A stretch of 39,006 nucleotides of DNA from positions 39,065 through 78,070 of the forward strand of contig JAJYCJ010000003.1 of the NCBI GenBank assembly GCA_021778515.1, read 5' to 3'. Positions 1 through 8,071 of this stretch are shown here, piece by piece. The DNA comes from Acidobacteriota bacterium (lineage in GTDB: Bacteria > Acidobacteriota > UBA4820 > DSQY01). The notes beneath the pieces are model-generated. The model worked only from the letters and a program-made list of their open reading frames with translations, searched no databases and was not told the DNA's origin. Position numbers and translations under genes: made by a program. Every line of letters begins with the position of its first letter. Position 1 is the first letter of the stretch.

Positions 1-29
1 CTATTTCAGGTCGATCCAGCGGATTTTGC

Positions 30-57
30 TTGACTCCCGCCCCCGTTCATGTACAAT
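30..57 (+). promoter_or_regulatory. sigma70-type promoter of the tRNA-Asp gene
   Basis: A TTGACT -35 box (30-35) and a TACAAT -10 box (52-57) are separated by 16 bp. The -10 box ends 14 bp before the tRNA 5' end, so the primary transcript would start close to base 64 with a very short leader. Inferred from sequence only. Confidence 0.7.
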
Positions 58-71
58 GAATGGGCATGGGC

Positions 72-238
<167 letters not shown>

Positions 239-366
239 GGCGGGAAGGCCCCCCGCCCGAAGGGCGTCCCGCGGGAGAGCAGGGAGGAGCAGCGAGCGCG
301 GCGAAGCCGCGGGAGCGCCGAGGAGGGGCGGCTGAGCCCCTCCTTGGGGAGCGAGAGCGACGGGAG
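239..366. other. non-coding spacer between the two repeat copies, rich in GAA-loop hairpins
   Basis: No gene is visible here. The stretch contains CGCGGC-GAA-GCCGCG (297-311), a GCCC-GAA-GGGC hairpin near 255-265, and AGGAGGGGC/GCCCCTCCT (321-329 with 336-344). The composition is extremely G+C rich. It is present once, between the two copies of the 116-bp repeat. It may be the residue of a tandem duplication or of a deleted insertion; nothing identifies it further. Confidence 0.6.
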
Positions 367-393
367 CGGGTTCGAGCCCCGTCGGCCCCGCCA
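367..393 (+). pseudogene. tRNA-Asp 3' fragment
   Basis: Contains the 3' half of the T arm, the 3' acceptor strand and CCA of tRNA-Asp, identical to 123-149. The D arm, anticodon arm and 5' acceptor strand are missing, so it cannot form a tRNA. Such displaced 3' fragments are what tRNA-targeted integration leaves behind, but a tandem duplication would give the same picture. Confidence 0.85.
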
Positions 394-409
394 AAAGGAT
401 GCGAACGAT

Positions 410-442
410 GCCCCGGGCGGAGACGCCTGGGGCTTTGTTGTT
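410..442 (+). terminator. duplicated intrinsic terminator
   Basis: Identical to the tRNA-Asp terminator at 166-198: a 10-bp stem with GAGA loop and TTTGTTGTT tail. It now lies about 50 bp beyond the 3' end of the convergent phosphatase gene and could act as a second stop for read-through from the tRNA. Confidence 0.7.
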
Positions 443-493
443 GGGGAGGGCGAGGAGCCGCGGCCGGCGGGGGGGAGCGGGGCATTCGGGTCG

Positions 494-1156
494 TCAGAGC
501 AGCGACAACAACTCCAGAGGGTGGTGCAACAGCAAGCGGGCGCCCGCGGCCCGGAGTTCGGCCTCCGATCGAAATCCCCAGAGGGCTCCCACGGGAATCA
601 TCCCCGCGGCGAGGGCAGCCAGGACGTCCGTGGGACCGTCACCCAGGAAGAGGACCGCCTCACGGGATACCCCCAGGCGCGCGGCGATTGCGACGGCCCC
701 CGAGGGGTCCGGTTTGCGGGGGACCTGCTCTCCGGCGCCGAGAACTGCGGAGAAGCTCCAGCGTGGGAGCAGGTGGGCCACGCATGCGCGGGTGAACTCA
801 TCGGGCTTGTTGGAGAGCACGGCGATGGGTAGAGATCGTGCGTCGAGAGCGTCCAGCAGGTCGGGGATCCCCGGGTAGGGGCGCGTGGTGCTCTCCCACC
901 GCCGCGCGTACTCCTCCCGCATGTCGCGAACGCACTCACGCAGAAGGCTGCCGCTTCGGCTTCCCTCGGGGAGTGCGCGCTGAACCAGACGCTCCATCCC
1001 CTCGCCGACGAAGGCTCTGTAGGCATCCTCTGGGTGCACGGGAAGTCCCCTCGCGCCCAGGACCGCGTTCATGGAGCCGGCCAGATCCTTCAGGGAGTCG
1101 AGGAGGGTGCCGTCCAGGTCGAAGAGAACGGCCTGGATGCGACCGAAAGGGCCCAT
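494..1156 (-). CDS. HAD-superfamily phosphatase, phosphoglycolate phosphatase-like
   Basis: A 220-aa HAD hydrolase of the Gph/PGPase type, a cytoplasmic phosphatase. Motif I is FDLDGTLLDS near the N terminus, with the nucleophile Asp followed by the acid/base Asp. The sequence between about residues 20 and 90 forms a helical cap (class C1). Motif II is the Ser of VLSNKP, motif III the Lys of RKPDP, and motif IV is LGDGPTDVLAA. In this family phosphoglycolate is the usual substrate, but nucleotide or pyrophosphate substrates cannot be excluded. The ATG at 1156 is preferred over an upstream TTG because AGAGGA sits 8 nt before it. The gene stands alone and converges on the tRNA-Asp repeat. Confidence 0.85.
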   Translation of the reverse strand: MGPFGRIQAVLFDLDGTLLDSLKDLAGSMNAVLGARGLPVHPEDAYRAFVGEGMERLVQRALPEGSRSGSLLRECVRDMREEYARRWESTTRPYPGIPDLLDALDARSLPIAVLSNKPDEFTRACVAHLLPRWSFSAVLGAGEQVPRKPDPSGAVAIAARLGVSREAVLFLGDGPTDVLAALAAGMIPVGALWGFRSEAELRAAGARLLLHHPLELLSLL

Positions 1157-1227
1157 GAGCAATTCCTCTCTTCCGTACCGGCCGGCGCCGGAAGTCCCGT
1201 GGCTACGGCCCTGGCACGGCGAAAGGC

Positions 1228-1256
1228 ATTTTACCCTTCACCGCGAGACCCCGCAA
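1228..1256 (-). promoter_or_regulatory. candidate promoter of the HAD phosphatase gene
   Basis: Read on the minus strand, TTGCGG (1251-1256) and TAAAAT (1228-1233) are 17 bp apart and lie about 72 bp upstream of the start codon. The -10 box is good and the -35 box is partial. Confidence 0.45.
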
Positions 1257-1419
1257 AGGCCTGGGCCGGCGAAAACTTGCCGGGCACGGTCGGCCACCTC
1301 CCCTGTGCACCCTCGCCAGCAGTTCCCTATATTCACGACAACGTGACCCGTGCCTTCGGGAGGTCCCCCATGGGGTGGGATTCCGACGCGACGGGAGAAT
1401 CACTCCTGGGAGGTGATCC

Positions 1420-2022
1420 ATGAACCCCGATCCATCGAGCCGCGTCAGCCCCTCTGAGCCATCCACGAAGAGCAAGGGATTCACGTTGAAGGGGGCTCTG
1501 GCTTACGTCGATGCCAGGTTCGGTGAGGAGGCGAGGGGGCGCCTCGTAGCGGCCCTGGACGAGGAGTCCAAGACGATCCTCTCGGGCTCAGTCCTGCCCT
1601 CCTCCTGGTATCCCCTTCGGGTTCAGGTGGATCTGTACCGGACCATCGACCAGCTCTTCGGAAGCGGGAACCTGGCCCTCTGCCGGGAGATCGGACGGTA
1701 CACCGCGGAGCATGAGATTTCCACCATCCACAGGGTGACCCTGAAGGTGGCAAGTCTCTCCCTGTGGCTTCGTAGCGCGGGCATGATGTGGAGGCAGTAC
1801 TACAGCGCGGGAACGCTGCGGAGCGAGGGAATGGGCGAGAGGGGAGGCCAGCTGGTTCTTACGGAGTTCAACCCCCTTCACAGGGCCTTCTGCGAGGACC
1901 TCTCCGGCTGGTTCGAACGGATTGCCGAACTCAACGGCAAGGACCGCGTCACCGTGAGCCACCCGGACTGCATCCTGGACGGCCGGCCCGCCTGCCTCTT
2001 CCAGGCCAGCTGGCGGGGATAG
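1420..2022 (+). CDS. uncharacterised 200-aa protein (possible DUF2378/V4R-like fold)
   Basis: The ATG follows a near-perfect ribosome-binding site, GGAGGTGAT at 1411-1419, so the gene is very likely expressed. The product is soluble, with no signal peptide or membrane segment. It has a mixed alpha/beta pattern and a motif near residues 60-66 (LPSSWYP). The C terminus, LDGRPACLFQASWRG, resembles the Cys-containing closing strand of V4R/heme-NO-binding-like or myxobacterial DUF2378 (TIGR02265) proteins. That assignment rests on pattern memory and is weak. A TATATT at 1328-1333 may be its -10 box, without a good -35. No neighbour suggests a pathway. Confidence 0.75.
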   Translation: MNPDPSSRVSPSEPSTKSKGFTLKGALAYVDARFGEEARGRLVAALDEESKTILSGSVLPSSWYPLRVQVDLYRTIDQLFGSGNLALCREIGRYTAEHEISTIHRVTLKVASLSLWLRSAGMMWRQYYSAGTLRSEGMGERGGQLVLTEFNPLHRAFCEDLSGWFERIAELNGKDRVTVSHPDCILDGRPACLFQASWRG

Positions 2023-2126
2023 CCCGCGGGGCGTTCGATGAGGTCGGCCCCCTGGCCGCCTCCAGCGATGCGAGCTCAACGGGTGCGCCGTGCGCCGCCT
2101 CGCAAGATGCCGGCAATGGGGGAGCT

Positions 2127-2147
2127 CAATCCCAAATTCCGCGATTG
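2127..2147 (+). repeat. inverted repeat, left arm
   Basis: CAATCCCAAATTCCGCGATTG is nearly the reverse complement of 2435-2455; about 18 of 21 positions match. Together the arms bound a 329-bp non-coding stretch between two convergent genes. Confidence 0.7.
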
Positions 2148-2232
2148 AAATGCGGGTGGCTTCGGCTATGGTTCCGGTTCACGGGGGGAAGACGTTGTCT
2201 CTTGGACGGGGAGGGCCATGGGCTTCCTCCTC

Positions 2233-2260
2233 CGATTCGCAGGCCAAGCCTGACGAATCG
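2233..2260. repeat. hairpin
   Basis: CGATTCG (2233-2239) pairs with CGAATCG (2254-2260). An inner AGGC/GCCT pair closes around CAA. It is part of the structured block 2127-2455. It has no T tract and so is not a standard terminator. Confidence 0.6.
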
Positions 2261-2262
2261 TC

Positions 2263-2360
2263 GCGTTGCCCTCCGGGGCCCCGCCCCACGGGCAAAGCCC
2301 GATGGGGCCCCACCCTCGGGGCTTCCTCCCCCGGATCAAGTCCGGGGTCGGAGGCAACGC
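2263..2360. ncRNA. three-way-junction-like palindromic element
   Basis: The outer stem pairs 2263-2274 with 2350-2360 over 11 bp with one bulged C. Inside it sit two further hairpins: CGGGC-AAA-GCCCG (2289-2301), extendable outward by six more pairs, and CCCCGGA-TCAAG-TCCGGGG (2329-2347). This could be a folded RNA, or a dispersed palindromic DNA repeat of the kind found between bacterial genes. No known RNA family is recognised, so 'ncRNA' is a provisional label. Confidence 0.4.
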
Positions 2361-2434
2361 AAATCCCTTGGCGGGTGAAGATCGCCTTCCACGGAAACTA
2401 CCATTCATGAGCCTTTCGGAGCCGCTCCAATATC

Positions 2435-2455
2435 CAATCGCGGGATTTGGGTTAA
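2435..2455 (+). repeat. inverted repeat, right arm
   Basis: Contains CAATCGCGGGATTTGGG, the near reverse complement of 2127-2147. It ends inside the last codons of the TolC-like gene, so that gene's stop region contributes to the repeat. Confidence 0.7.
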
Positions 2456-3888
2456 TGGGCCGGCACCTCCTCCGTCAGTAGCCCCTGAACCCACAGGAGA
2501 TTGACCCGTGCCACCAGGTAGTCGCGCCGGGCGCGGGCCAGGTTGCCTCGGGCCTGCATGAAGCTGAGCTGGGCGTCATCCACGTCCAGTTTGGTCTTGA
2601 CCCCGTACTCGAAGCCCCTCTCCGCCATGCCCAGGAGCCGCTCGGCCTGCTCCACCGTGCCCGAGAGGGCCTTCACGACCTCCGCGGACTCGGTCATCGC
2701 GTCAGAGGCCACGCGCACCTCCAGGGAGACCGAATCGCGTACCTTCTGAGTCTGGATCTCCAGGCTCGTCCGGTCGCTCACCGCCTGCATCACGCGGCCC
2801 TTTGTGCGCAGGCCGTCGAAGAAGGGGAAGCGGACATATAGGCCCGCGTTCCAGAGGTCGCCCTGGGTCGTCACGTTTTGGATCCAGTATTGCCGGCGGC
2901 CGTAGCCCGCCTGGAGGTCGAGGCGGGGCTTGTCTCCCGCCTTGGCGATCGTGACGAGGTGGCGGGCGATGGCGGTCTGGTGCTCCAGGTCCCTCAGGTC
3001 CGGGCGATGGGCGAAAGCCGCGGCCACGGCCTCGTCGTAGGCGGGAGGTGAGCTCGGCTCGGCGCCCAGGGAACCGTCCACGTCGATGTCGGTGGCCGGA
3101 TCCGCGAGGAGAAAGCGCAGCTTCTCGCGGGCCGTCCGCACGTCGTTGGCCGACCGGATGACCGCCGGGCGGGCGTTCTCGACGGCCACCCGGGCGGCCA
3201 GGACGTCGTAGTCGGTGGCCGTCCCGAGGGCGAACCGCTTCTGCGCCTCGTCCAGGTGCCGCTCCTTCTGGGCGAAGTTCTCCCGGGCGATGGCGAGGAT
3301 CTCCTTGGCGAGCAGGACGTCGTAGAACGACGCCGTCACGTCGCGGCGGGCGTCCTGGCGGGCCTTCTCCAGGCGGTCTGAGGCGTCGGCGATGCCCTCC
3401 TTGGCGGCCCGGATGGCGGCGCCCACCTGGCCCCAGGTGTAGAGGGCCTGGGAGAGGGAGATTTCCCCTCCGGCGAGGTCTTGAGTGGCGGGGAAGAAGG
3501 CCCTCAGGTCCGCGGGGTAGAGAGCGAGCAGGCTCTCATCGGCGTTCCGGGTGCCATAAGCCGTCAGAGAGAGTTGGGGCAGGGCCGCCGCACGCTCCTC
3601 CACGTACTTCCCGCGCACCCACTTCTGATACTCCTCGGCCCGCTGGACGTCCCGATTCCGCTCCATGGCGATGGACACGGCCTGGTCCAGGGTGAGGATC
3701 CTCGTCGCCTCCTGGGCGGCGAGCTTCGAAGGCGCCTGCACGCCGAGCACCGCCGCGAGGGTAAGGGACAGAACCAGGGAGCCAGAGAACCAGGGAACCA
3801 GGGAAACCACGAGACGGGCCTTCTTTCTCTGGTTCTCTGTGTCTCTGTTTCCCTGGTTCTGGTCGAAAGGGGCACGGCGGTTACTCAT
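2452..3888 (-). CDS. TolC-family outer-membrane efflux channel
   Basis: A 478-aa outer-membrane factor that would form the trimeric exit duct for the RND pump encoded just upstream. Two tandem OEP repeats follow the signal peptide, each rich in long helices with Ala/Glu/Arg heptads. Typical stretches are LTLDQAVSIAMERNRDVQ near residue 65 and ARRDYLVARVNLLWVQG at the C terminus. The ATG overlaps the pump stop codon by 8 nt, with AAGGAG 7 nt upstream, indicating translational coupling. The signal peptide is odd: residues 8-45 are encoded by a repetitive sequence (see 3769-3861). It is still plausible, with a basic stretch, a hydrophobic core and cleavage near LAAQ-EA. Confidence 0.93.
   Translation of the reverse strand: MSNRRAPFDQNQGNRDTENQRKKARLVVSLVPWFSGSLVLSLTLAAVLGVQAPSKLAAQEATRILTLDQAVSIAMERNRDVQRAEEYQKWVRGKYVEERAAALPQLSLTAYGTRNADESLLALYPADLRAFFPATQDLAGGEISLSQALYTWGQVGAAIRAAKEGIADASDRLEKARQDARRDVTASFYDVLLAKEILAIARENFAQKERHLDEAQKRFALGTATDYDVLAARVAVENARPAVIRSANDVRTAREKLRFLLADPATDIDVDGSLGAEPSSPPAYDEAVAAAFAHRPDLRDLEHQTAIARHLVTIAKAGDKPRLDLQAGYGRRQYWIQNVTTQGDLWNAGLYVRFPFFDGLRTKGRVMQAVSDRTSLEIQTQKVRDSVSLEVRVASDAMTESAEVVKALSGTVEQAERLLGMAERGFEYGVKTKLDVDDAQLSFMQARGNLARARRDYLVARVNLLWVQGLLTEEVPAH
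3769..3861. repeat. inverted repeat forming a long hairpin inside the TolC start region
   Basis: CAGAACCAGGGA (3769-3780) and TCCCTGGTTCTG (3850-3861) are perfect complements. A second complementary pair, CAGAGAACCAG and CTGGTTCTCTG, lies inside, so the arms can pair over more than 20 bp. The arms consist of repeated CCAGGGAA/CCAGAGAA units. The element lies wholly within the 5' coding part of the TolC gene. Confidence 0.8.
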
Positions 3889-6800
3889 GGGAGGTCTCCT
3901 TCCCGGCGACCGGCGCCCCCGCCCACCTCCGATGCACCCAGGCGCCCAGGTCCTCGAGGATGGTATAGACGACGGGGACCACGAGCAGGGTCAAGAGCGT
4001 CGAGGTGACCAGCCCGCCGATGACCGCTCGGGCCATGGGGGCGCGCATCTCGGCGCCCTGGCCGAGGCCCAGCGCGAGGGGGAGCATGCCGGCGATCATG
4101 GCCAGGGTGGTCATCATGATGGGGCGAAGTCGCGTCCGGCCGGCCGTCACAAGGGCCTCGCGTCGCGAGAGGCCCTTGCGGCGCAGGATCTTTGTGTAAT
4201 CCACCAGGAGGATGGCGTTCTTGGTCACCAGGCCCATCAGGAGGATGAGCCCGATGAGCGACATCATATTCAGCGTGTCGCCGGTGAGCAGCAGCATCCC
4301 CGCCATGCCCACGATGGAGAGCGGCAGGGAGAGCATGATGGCCAGCGGATCGATGAAGGACTCGAACTGGGCGGCGAGAATGAGGTAGACGAGGATGATG
4401 GCCAGGACGAGGGCCTCGATTAGGTAGCCGAAGCTCTCCATCATGACCTCCGTGTCGCCCGCCATCCGCACCCGGTAGCCCGGCTCCCAGTGCATTCGGG
4501 AGGCCGCCTTCATGACGGCGCTGCTGGCCGTGCCCAGGGGCAGGTGGTCCAGGTCGGCGCTGAGCACCACCTGGCGGCTCAGGTCCTGGCGGCTGATCTC
4601 TGAGGGGGAGACGGCGCGCTCCACCCGGACCAGATCGGCGATGGGGACGAGGGCGACGCCGTCGGCCGAGGGCACGGCGATGCGCAGGTCGCCCACCTGG
4701 CCCACGTCGGTGCGGAGAGCCTCGGGAAGCCGCACCCGCACGTTCACCGCCTCGCCCTCCTCGTCCTCGTAGGTGGAGACCACCTGCCCTCCCACCAGGG
4801 CACCGATGGTGTGCACGAGGGCCGCCGTGCCCAGGCCGAGGGCCGCGGCCCGCTCCCGGTCCACGACCAGCCGGTACTCCGGCAGATCCTGCTCGAGGGT
4901 GGCGTCCAGGTCCACGATGCCTGGCACCTTGTAGATCTCCCGCTTGAGTTCCGCCGCGTAGCGTTTGAGCTTGGGGATCTCCTCCCCCTGGATGAGCACC
5001 TGGAGCGGCTTTTGGAAGCTGTCCGGGTCCTCCAGGATCGAGACCTGGATGCCGGGGATCTGCTCCAGGCGCGTTCGAACATCCTTCATGAGGGTCGCCT
5101 GGCTGCGGCTGCGCTCCGATCTCTCCTTGAGCTTCACGTAGACCTGGGCGTCGCGCACGGTGTCCGTGTCGGCCGGTGCGACGGCCGCGTAGGTGTGCTC
5201 GATCTCGGGGCAGCCGGAGAGGACTCGCAGGGCGGCCATCAGGCGGCCTTCGGTTTCGAGGATCGAGGCGTCGGGAGCCGTCTTGAGGCGGATCAGGAAC
5301 TCGCCGTGGTCGTAGCCAGGGAAGAACTCCCCCTGAAGGGTTCCCAGGACCACGAGGCCCGCGAGGAAGGCGCCCGCGGCCACGGCGAAGACGGTCTTGC
5401 GATGGTCCAGGGCCCAGCCGATGACGGCCTTGTACCGATCGGCGGTTCTCTCGAACCAGCCGTTGAACCGGTCCAGCATGCGCGCCACGGCGTGCCGGCG
5501 GCCCTTCCGCTCGATGTCCGGGTCGAGCCAGCGCGAGGAAAGCATGGGGTCCAGCGTGAAGGAGACGAAGAGGGAGACCAGCACGGCGAAGGCCACGGTG
5601 ATGCCGAAATGGTAGAAGATCCGCCCGATGATCCCCTTCATGAAGGCCACGGGCAGGAAGACGGCGATGATGGAGAGACTCGTGGCCATGACGGCCAGGC
5701 CGATCTCCGCCGTGCCCTCCCTGGCCGCCGTGAAGTGGTCTTCGCCCCGCTCCAGGTGGCGCACGATGTTCTCCCGCACCACGATGGCGTCGTCGATGAG
5801 AAACCCGATGGCGAGCGAGAGCGCCATGAGGGTGATCACGTTCAGGGTCATGCCGAAGAAGTACATGGCGATGAAGGTGGAGACGACGCTGATGGGGAGC
5901 GTGAGGCCCGTGATCACCGTGGAGCGCCAGGAGTTGAGGAAGCAGAAGACGATGAGGATGGTGAGCAGGCCCCCCAGGACCAGCGTCGTCTGCACGTCGT
6001 TGACGGACTCGCGGATGAACCCGGAGCTGTCGCGGATGAGGTCTATCTTCGTGCCGGCGGGCAGCTCGGGCTGGAGGCGTGCGATCTCCCTCTTGACGGC
6101 GTCCGCCAGCGCCACCGTGTTGGCCTTCGACTGCTTAAGCACGTCGATGGCCACCGCGGGCACGCCGTTGACGAGGGCGAGCGAGCGCCGCTCCTCGATG
6201 CCGTCCGTTACCTGCGCCACCTCGCCCACGGTGACCGGATGCCCGCCGCGCTGGGCGATCACCATGGAGGCGTAAGCGGGCACGGCGCCCGGCTTGCCCT
6301 CGATCCGAAGTGGCGTCTCGGTCCCCGCGCGGTTCAAGCGTCCCAGGGGTGTGTTCACGTTCTCCGCGGCCAGGCCGGAGACCACCTCGTCCACTCCCAT
6401 GCCCAGGGCCTGGATGCGGTCGGGGTCCACGTCCACGCGGACCTCGCGCTTGGAGTCGCCCACGAGCTTCACCTTGCCCACCCCGGGAAGGTTCTCGATG
6501 CGGCGCCGGATCTTGCGGTCGGCGAGCGTGGTGAGATCCCGCGGGCTCAGGGTCTGGGAGCGCACGGCGAGGGAGACCACGGGCATGCCCGCGATATCCA
6601 GCTTCTGGATCACGGGCTCCTTCATGGCCGCCGGCAGGTCGTTCCGGATGGCGTTGATCTTGGCGCGCGCCTCCTGCGAGGCCTCGTTGATCTTGACGTT
6701 CAGCTCGAACTCCACCATGACCGACGAGAGGCCCTCGCGCGATGTTGAGTAGACGTGCTTGACGCCCGGGATGGGGTTTACCGCCTCCTCGATCTTCTTC

Positions 6801-6991
6801 GTCACCTCCCGCTCGACCGTCTCCGGGGCCGCGCCTGGGAACTCGGTGAGGATGGAGAGGATGGGCAGCTCGATATCCGGGAAGAGCTCCACCGCCAGAC
6901 GGCGATAGGAGAAGAGGCCCAGCGTGAGCAGGGTGAGCATGAGCACGGTCGCGAAGACCGGCCGCTTGATGGAGAGGTTGGAGAGGAACAT
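3881..6991 (-). CDS. RND efflux transporter permease (AcrB/MexB/HAE1-like)
   Basis: A 1036-aa inner-membrane proton/drug antiporter with the duplicated RND plan: TM1, a large periplasmic loop, TM2-6, then TM7, a second loop and TM8-12. It starts MFLSNLSIKRPVFATVL, the canonical RND N terminus. The TM4 proton-relay pair is visible as IGFLIDDAIVV around residue 400, and the partner Lys in GLVTKNAILLVDYT in TM10. Length is normal for the family. The ATG at 6991 is chosen over an upstream in-frame start at 7033 because it sits 1 nt after the adaptor stop and has GAGGGGA upstream. The substrate is not deducible; the loop sequences look like the broad-specificity HAE family rather than heavy-metal (CusA) pumps. 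Confidence 0.95.
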   Translation of the reverse strand: MFLSNLSIKRPVFATVLMLTLLTLGLFSYRRLAVELFPDIELPILSILTEFPGAAPETVEREVTKKIEEAVNPIPGVKHVYSTSREGLSSVMVEFELNVKINEASQEARAKINAIRNDLPAAMKEPVIQKLDIAGMPVVSLAVRSQTLSPRDLTTLADRKIRRRIENLPGVGKVKLVGDSKREVRVDVDPDRIQALGMGVDEVVSGLAAENVNTPLGRLNRAGTETPLRIEGKPGAVPAYASMVIAQRGGHPVTVGEVAQVTDGIEERRSLALVNGVPAVAIDVLKQSKANTVALADAVKREIARLQPELPAGTKIDLIRDSSGFIRESVNDVQTTLVLGGLLTILIVFCFLNSWRSTVITGLTLPISVVSTFIAMYFFGMTLNVITLMALSLAIGFLIDDAIVVRENIVRHLERGEDHFTAAREGTAEIGLAVMATSLSIIAVFLPVAFMKGIIGRIFYHFGITVAFAVLVSLFVSFTLDPMLSSRWLDPDIERKGRRHAVARMLDRFNGWFERTADRYKAVIGWALDHRKTVFAVAAGAFLAGLVVLGTLQGEFFPGYDHGEFLIRLKTAPDASILETEGRLMAALRVLSGCPEIEHTYAAVAPADTDTVRDAQVYVKLKERSERSRSQATLMKDVRTRLEQIPGIQVSILEDPDSFQKPLQVLIQGEEIPKLKRYAAELKREIYKVPGIVDLDATLEQDLPEYRLVVDRERAAALGLGTAALVHTIGALVGGQVVSTYEDEEGEAVNVRVRLPEALRTDVGQVGDLRIAVPSADGVALVPIADLVRVERAVSPSEISRQDLSRQVVLSADLDHLPLGTASSAVMKAASRMHWEPGYRVRMAGDTEVMMESFGYLIEALVLAIILVYLILAAQFESFIDPLAIMLSLPLSIVGMAGMLLLTGDTLNMMSLIGLILLMGLVTKNAILLVDYTKILRRKGLSRREALVTAGRTRLRPIMMTTLAMIAGMLPLALGLGQGAEMRAPMARAVIGGLVTSTLLTLLVVPVVYTILEDLGAWVHRRWAGAPVAGKETSHE

Positions 6992-6992
6992 A

Positions 6993-8054
6993 TCAGCTTC
7001 CCCTCTCCGAGCGGACCAGGATCCTGTCCCCATCCTGGAGGTCGAAGGCCCCTCGGGTCACGACCTCCTCGCCGGGCGCCAGTCCCTCGGCCACCTCCAC
7101 CCGGCCGCCGGAGACGGCGCCCGTGCGGACCTCCCGTTGCCTCGCCACGCCGTCCGCGGCCACGAAGACCGTGGCCCGTCGCGCCTGCAGGTCCCAGGCC
7201 AAGAGGGCCTCGCGGGGCACCTGGAGCACCCCCGTGCGGTTGCCGCACAGGATCGACCCCTTCGCGAAGAGGCCAGCCCTGAGCTCCCCGGTGGTGTTGG
7301 GCACGTCGGACTGGACGGCCACCGTGCGGCTGACCGGATCGGCGGCGGGGTTGATGTGCGAGACCGTTCCCTCGAAGGTCCTTCCGGGCACGGCCTCGGT
7401 GGTGAAGGAAAGGGGCTGGCCGACCCGGACGAGGTGGATGGTGGACGCCGGGACGAGGACCGTGAGGTCGAATCGGCGCGTGTCCACGATGCGGAACATG
7501 GGCCCTCCGCCCATGCTCTCCACGCGGTCGCCCTCGCTCACGCCGCGGAAGGAAATGACTCCGTCCATGGGTGAGCGCACGACCAGCTTGTCCAGCTTGG
7601 TGGCCGCCAGATCCTCAAGAGCCCTGGCTGTCTCGCGCTGGGTCTGGGCGTCCTCCAGGCCCTGGGCGGTCATGAGGCCAGCCTCCTTCAATTTGAGCGC
7701 CCGCCCGTATTCGCGCTCGGCCCTCGCCGCCTCGGCCTGGACCTGTAGGAGCTGGGCTCTACTCTCGCGCTGGTCCAGGCGCGCGAGCACCTGGCCCTTG
7801 CGCACGGGAACCCACTGGGTGACCAGCACCTCGGTCACGGTGCCCGTGACCTCCGATTTGACGGCCGCCTGGGCCCTGGGCTCCAGCGTGCCCACCACCT
7901 CAACGGACTGCAGAAAATCGCCCGCGGCGGCGCGTTCGGTCTCCACGGCCACGGGTGGCCTCGATTGGGAGCCCCCTCGCCCGGCGGACTGCGAACAGGC
8001 CGCGACGGCCCACAGGGCGGCCAGCGCCGCCCCGGCAAGAAGCATTGATCTCAT
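6993..8054 (-). CDS. RND periplasmic adaptor (HlyD/AcrA-like membrane fusion lipoprotein)
   Basis: A 353-aa adaptor linking the RND pump to the TolC channel. The N terminus has a lipoprotein signal with lipobox VAAC (Cys20), so it would be anchored to the inner membrane by lipid. Then come the biotinyl-lipoyl half-motif (VEVVGTLEPRAQAAVKSEV), a helical hairpin rich in Gln/Ala/Arg (about residues 105-160), the second lipoyl half (LDKLVVRSPMDGVISFRGV) and the beta-barrel and membrane-proximal domains. The ATG at 8054 is taken as start because the upstream extension of the frame overlaps tetR and lacks a signal peptide. It is 17 bp behind tetR and 1 nt before the pump gene. Confidence 0.93.
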   Translation of the reverse strand: MRSMLLAGAALAALWAVAACSQSAGRGGSQSRPPVAVETERAAAGDFLQSVEVVGTLEPRAQAAVKSEVTGTVTEVLVTQWVPVRKGQVLARLDQRESRAQLLQVQAEAARAEREYGRALKLKEAGLMTAQGLEDAQTQRETARALEDLAATKLDKLVVRSPMDGVISFRGVSEGDRVESMGGGPMFRIVDTRRFDLTVLVPASTIHLVRVGQPLSFTTEAVPGRTFEGTVSHINPAADPVSRTVAVQSDVPNTTGELRAGLFAKGSILCGNRTGVLQVPREALLAWDLQARRATVFVAADGVARQREVRTGAVSGGRVEVAEGLAPGEEVVTRGAFDLQDGDRILVRSERGS

Positions 8055-8071
8055 TGGAAAAGTCCCCCTCC

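Larger units (their letters stand above)
367..482 (+). repeat. direct repeat copy 2
   Basis: Second exact copy of 123-238. It again carries the tRNA-Asp 3' fragment and the terminator hairpin. It ends 12 bp before the stop codon of the convergent HAD phosphatase gene. Confidence 0.95.

Noticed and set aside
367-393. Second tRNA-Asp gene
   Set aside because: Only the T arm half, 3' acceptor strand and CCA are present; no anticodon arm or 5' acceptor.
4811-6748. 645-aa plus-strand frame opposite the RND pump
   Set aside because: His/Gly/Arg/Asp-rich shadow of the pump gene with no motif.
6992-7033. Upstream start for the RND pump (14 extra residues)
   Set aside because: Overlaps the adaptor's last codons, lacks the canonical MFLSNLSIKRP beginning, and the ATG at 6991 has its own ribosome-binding site.
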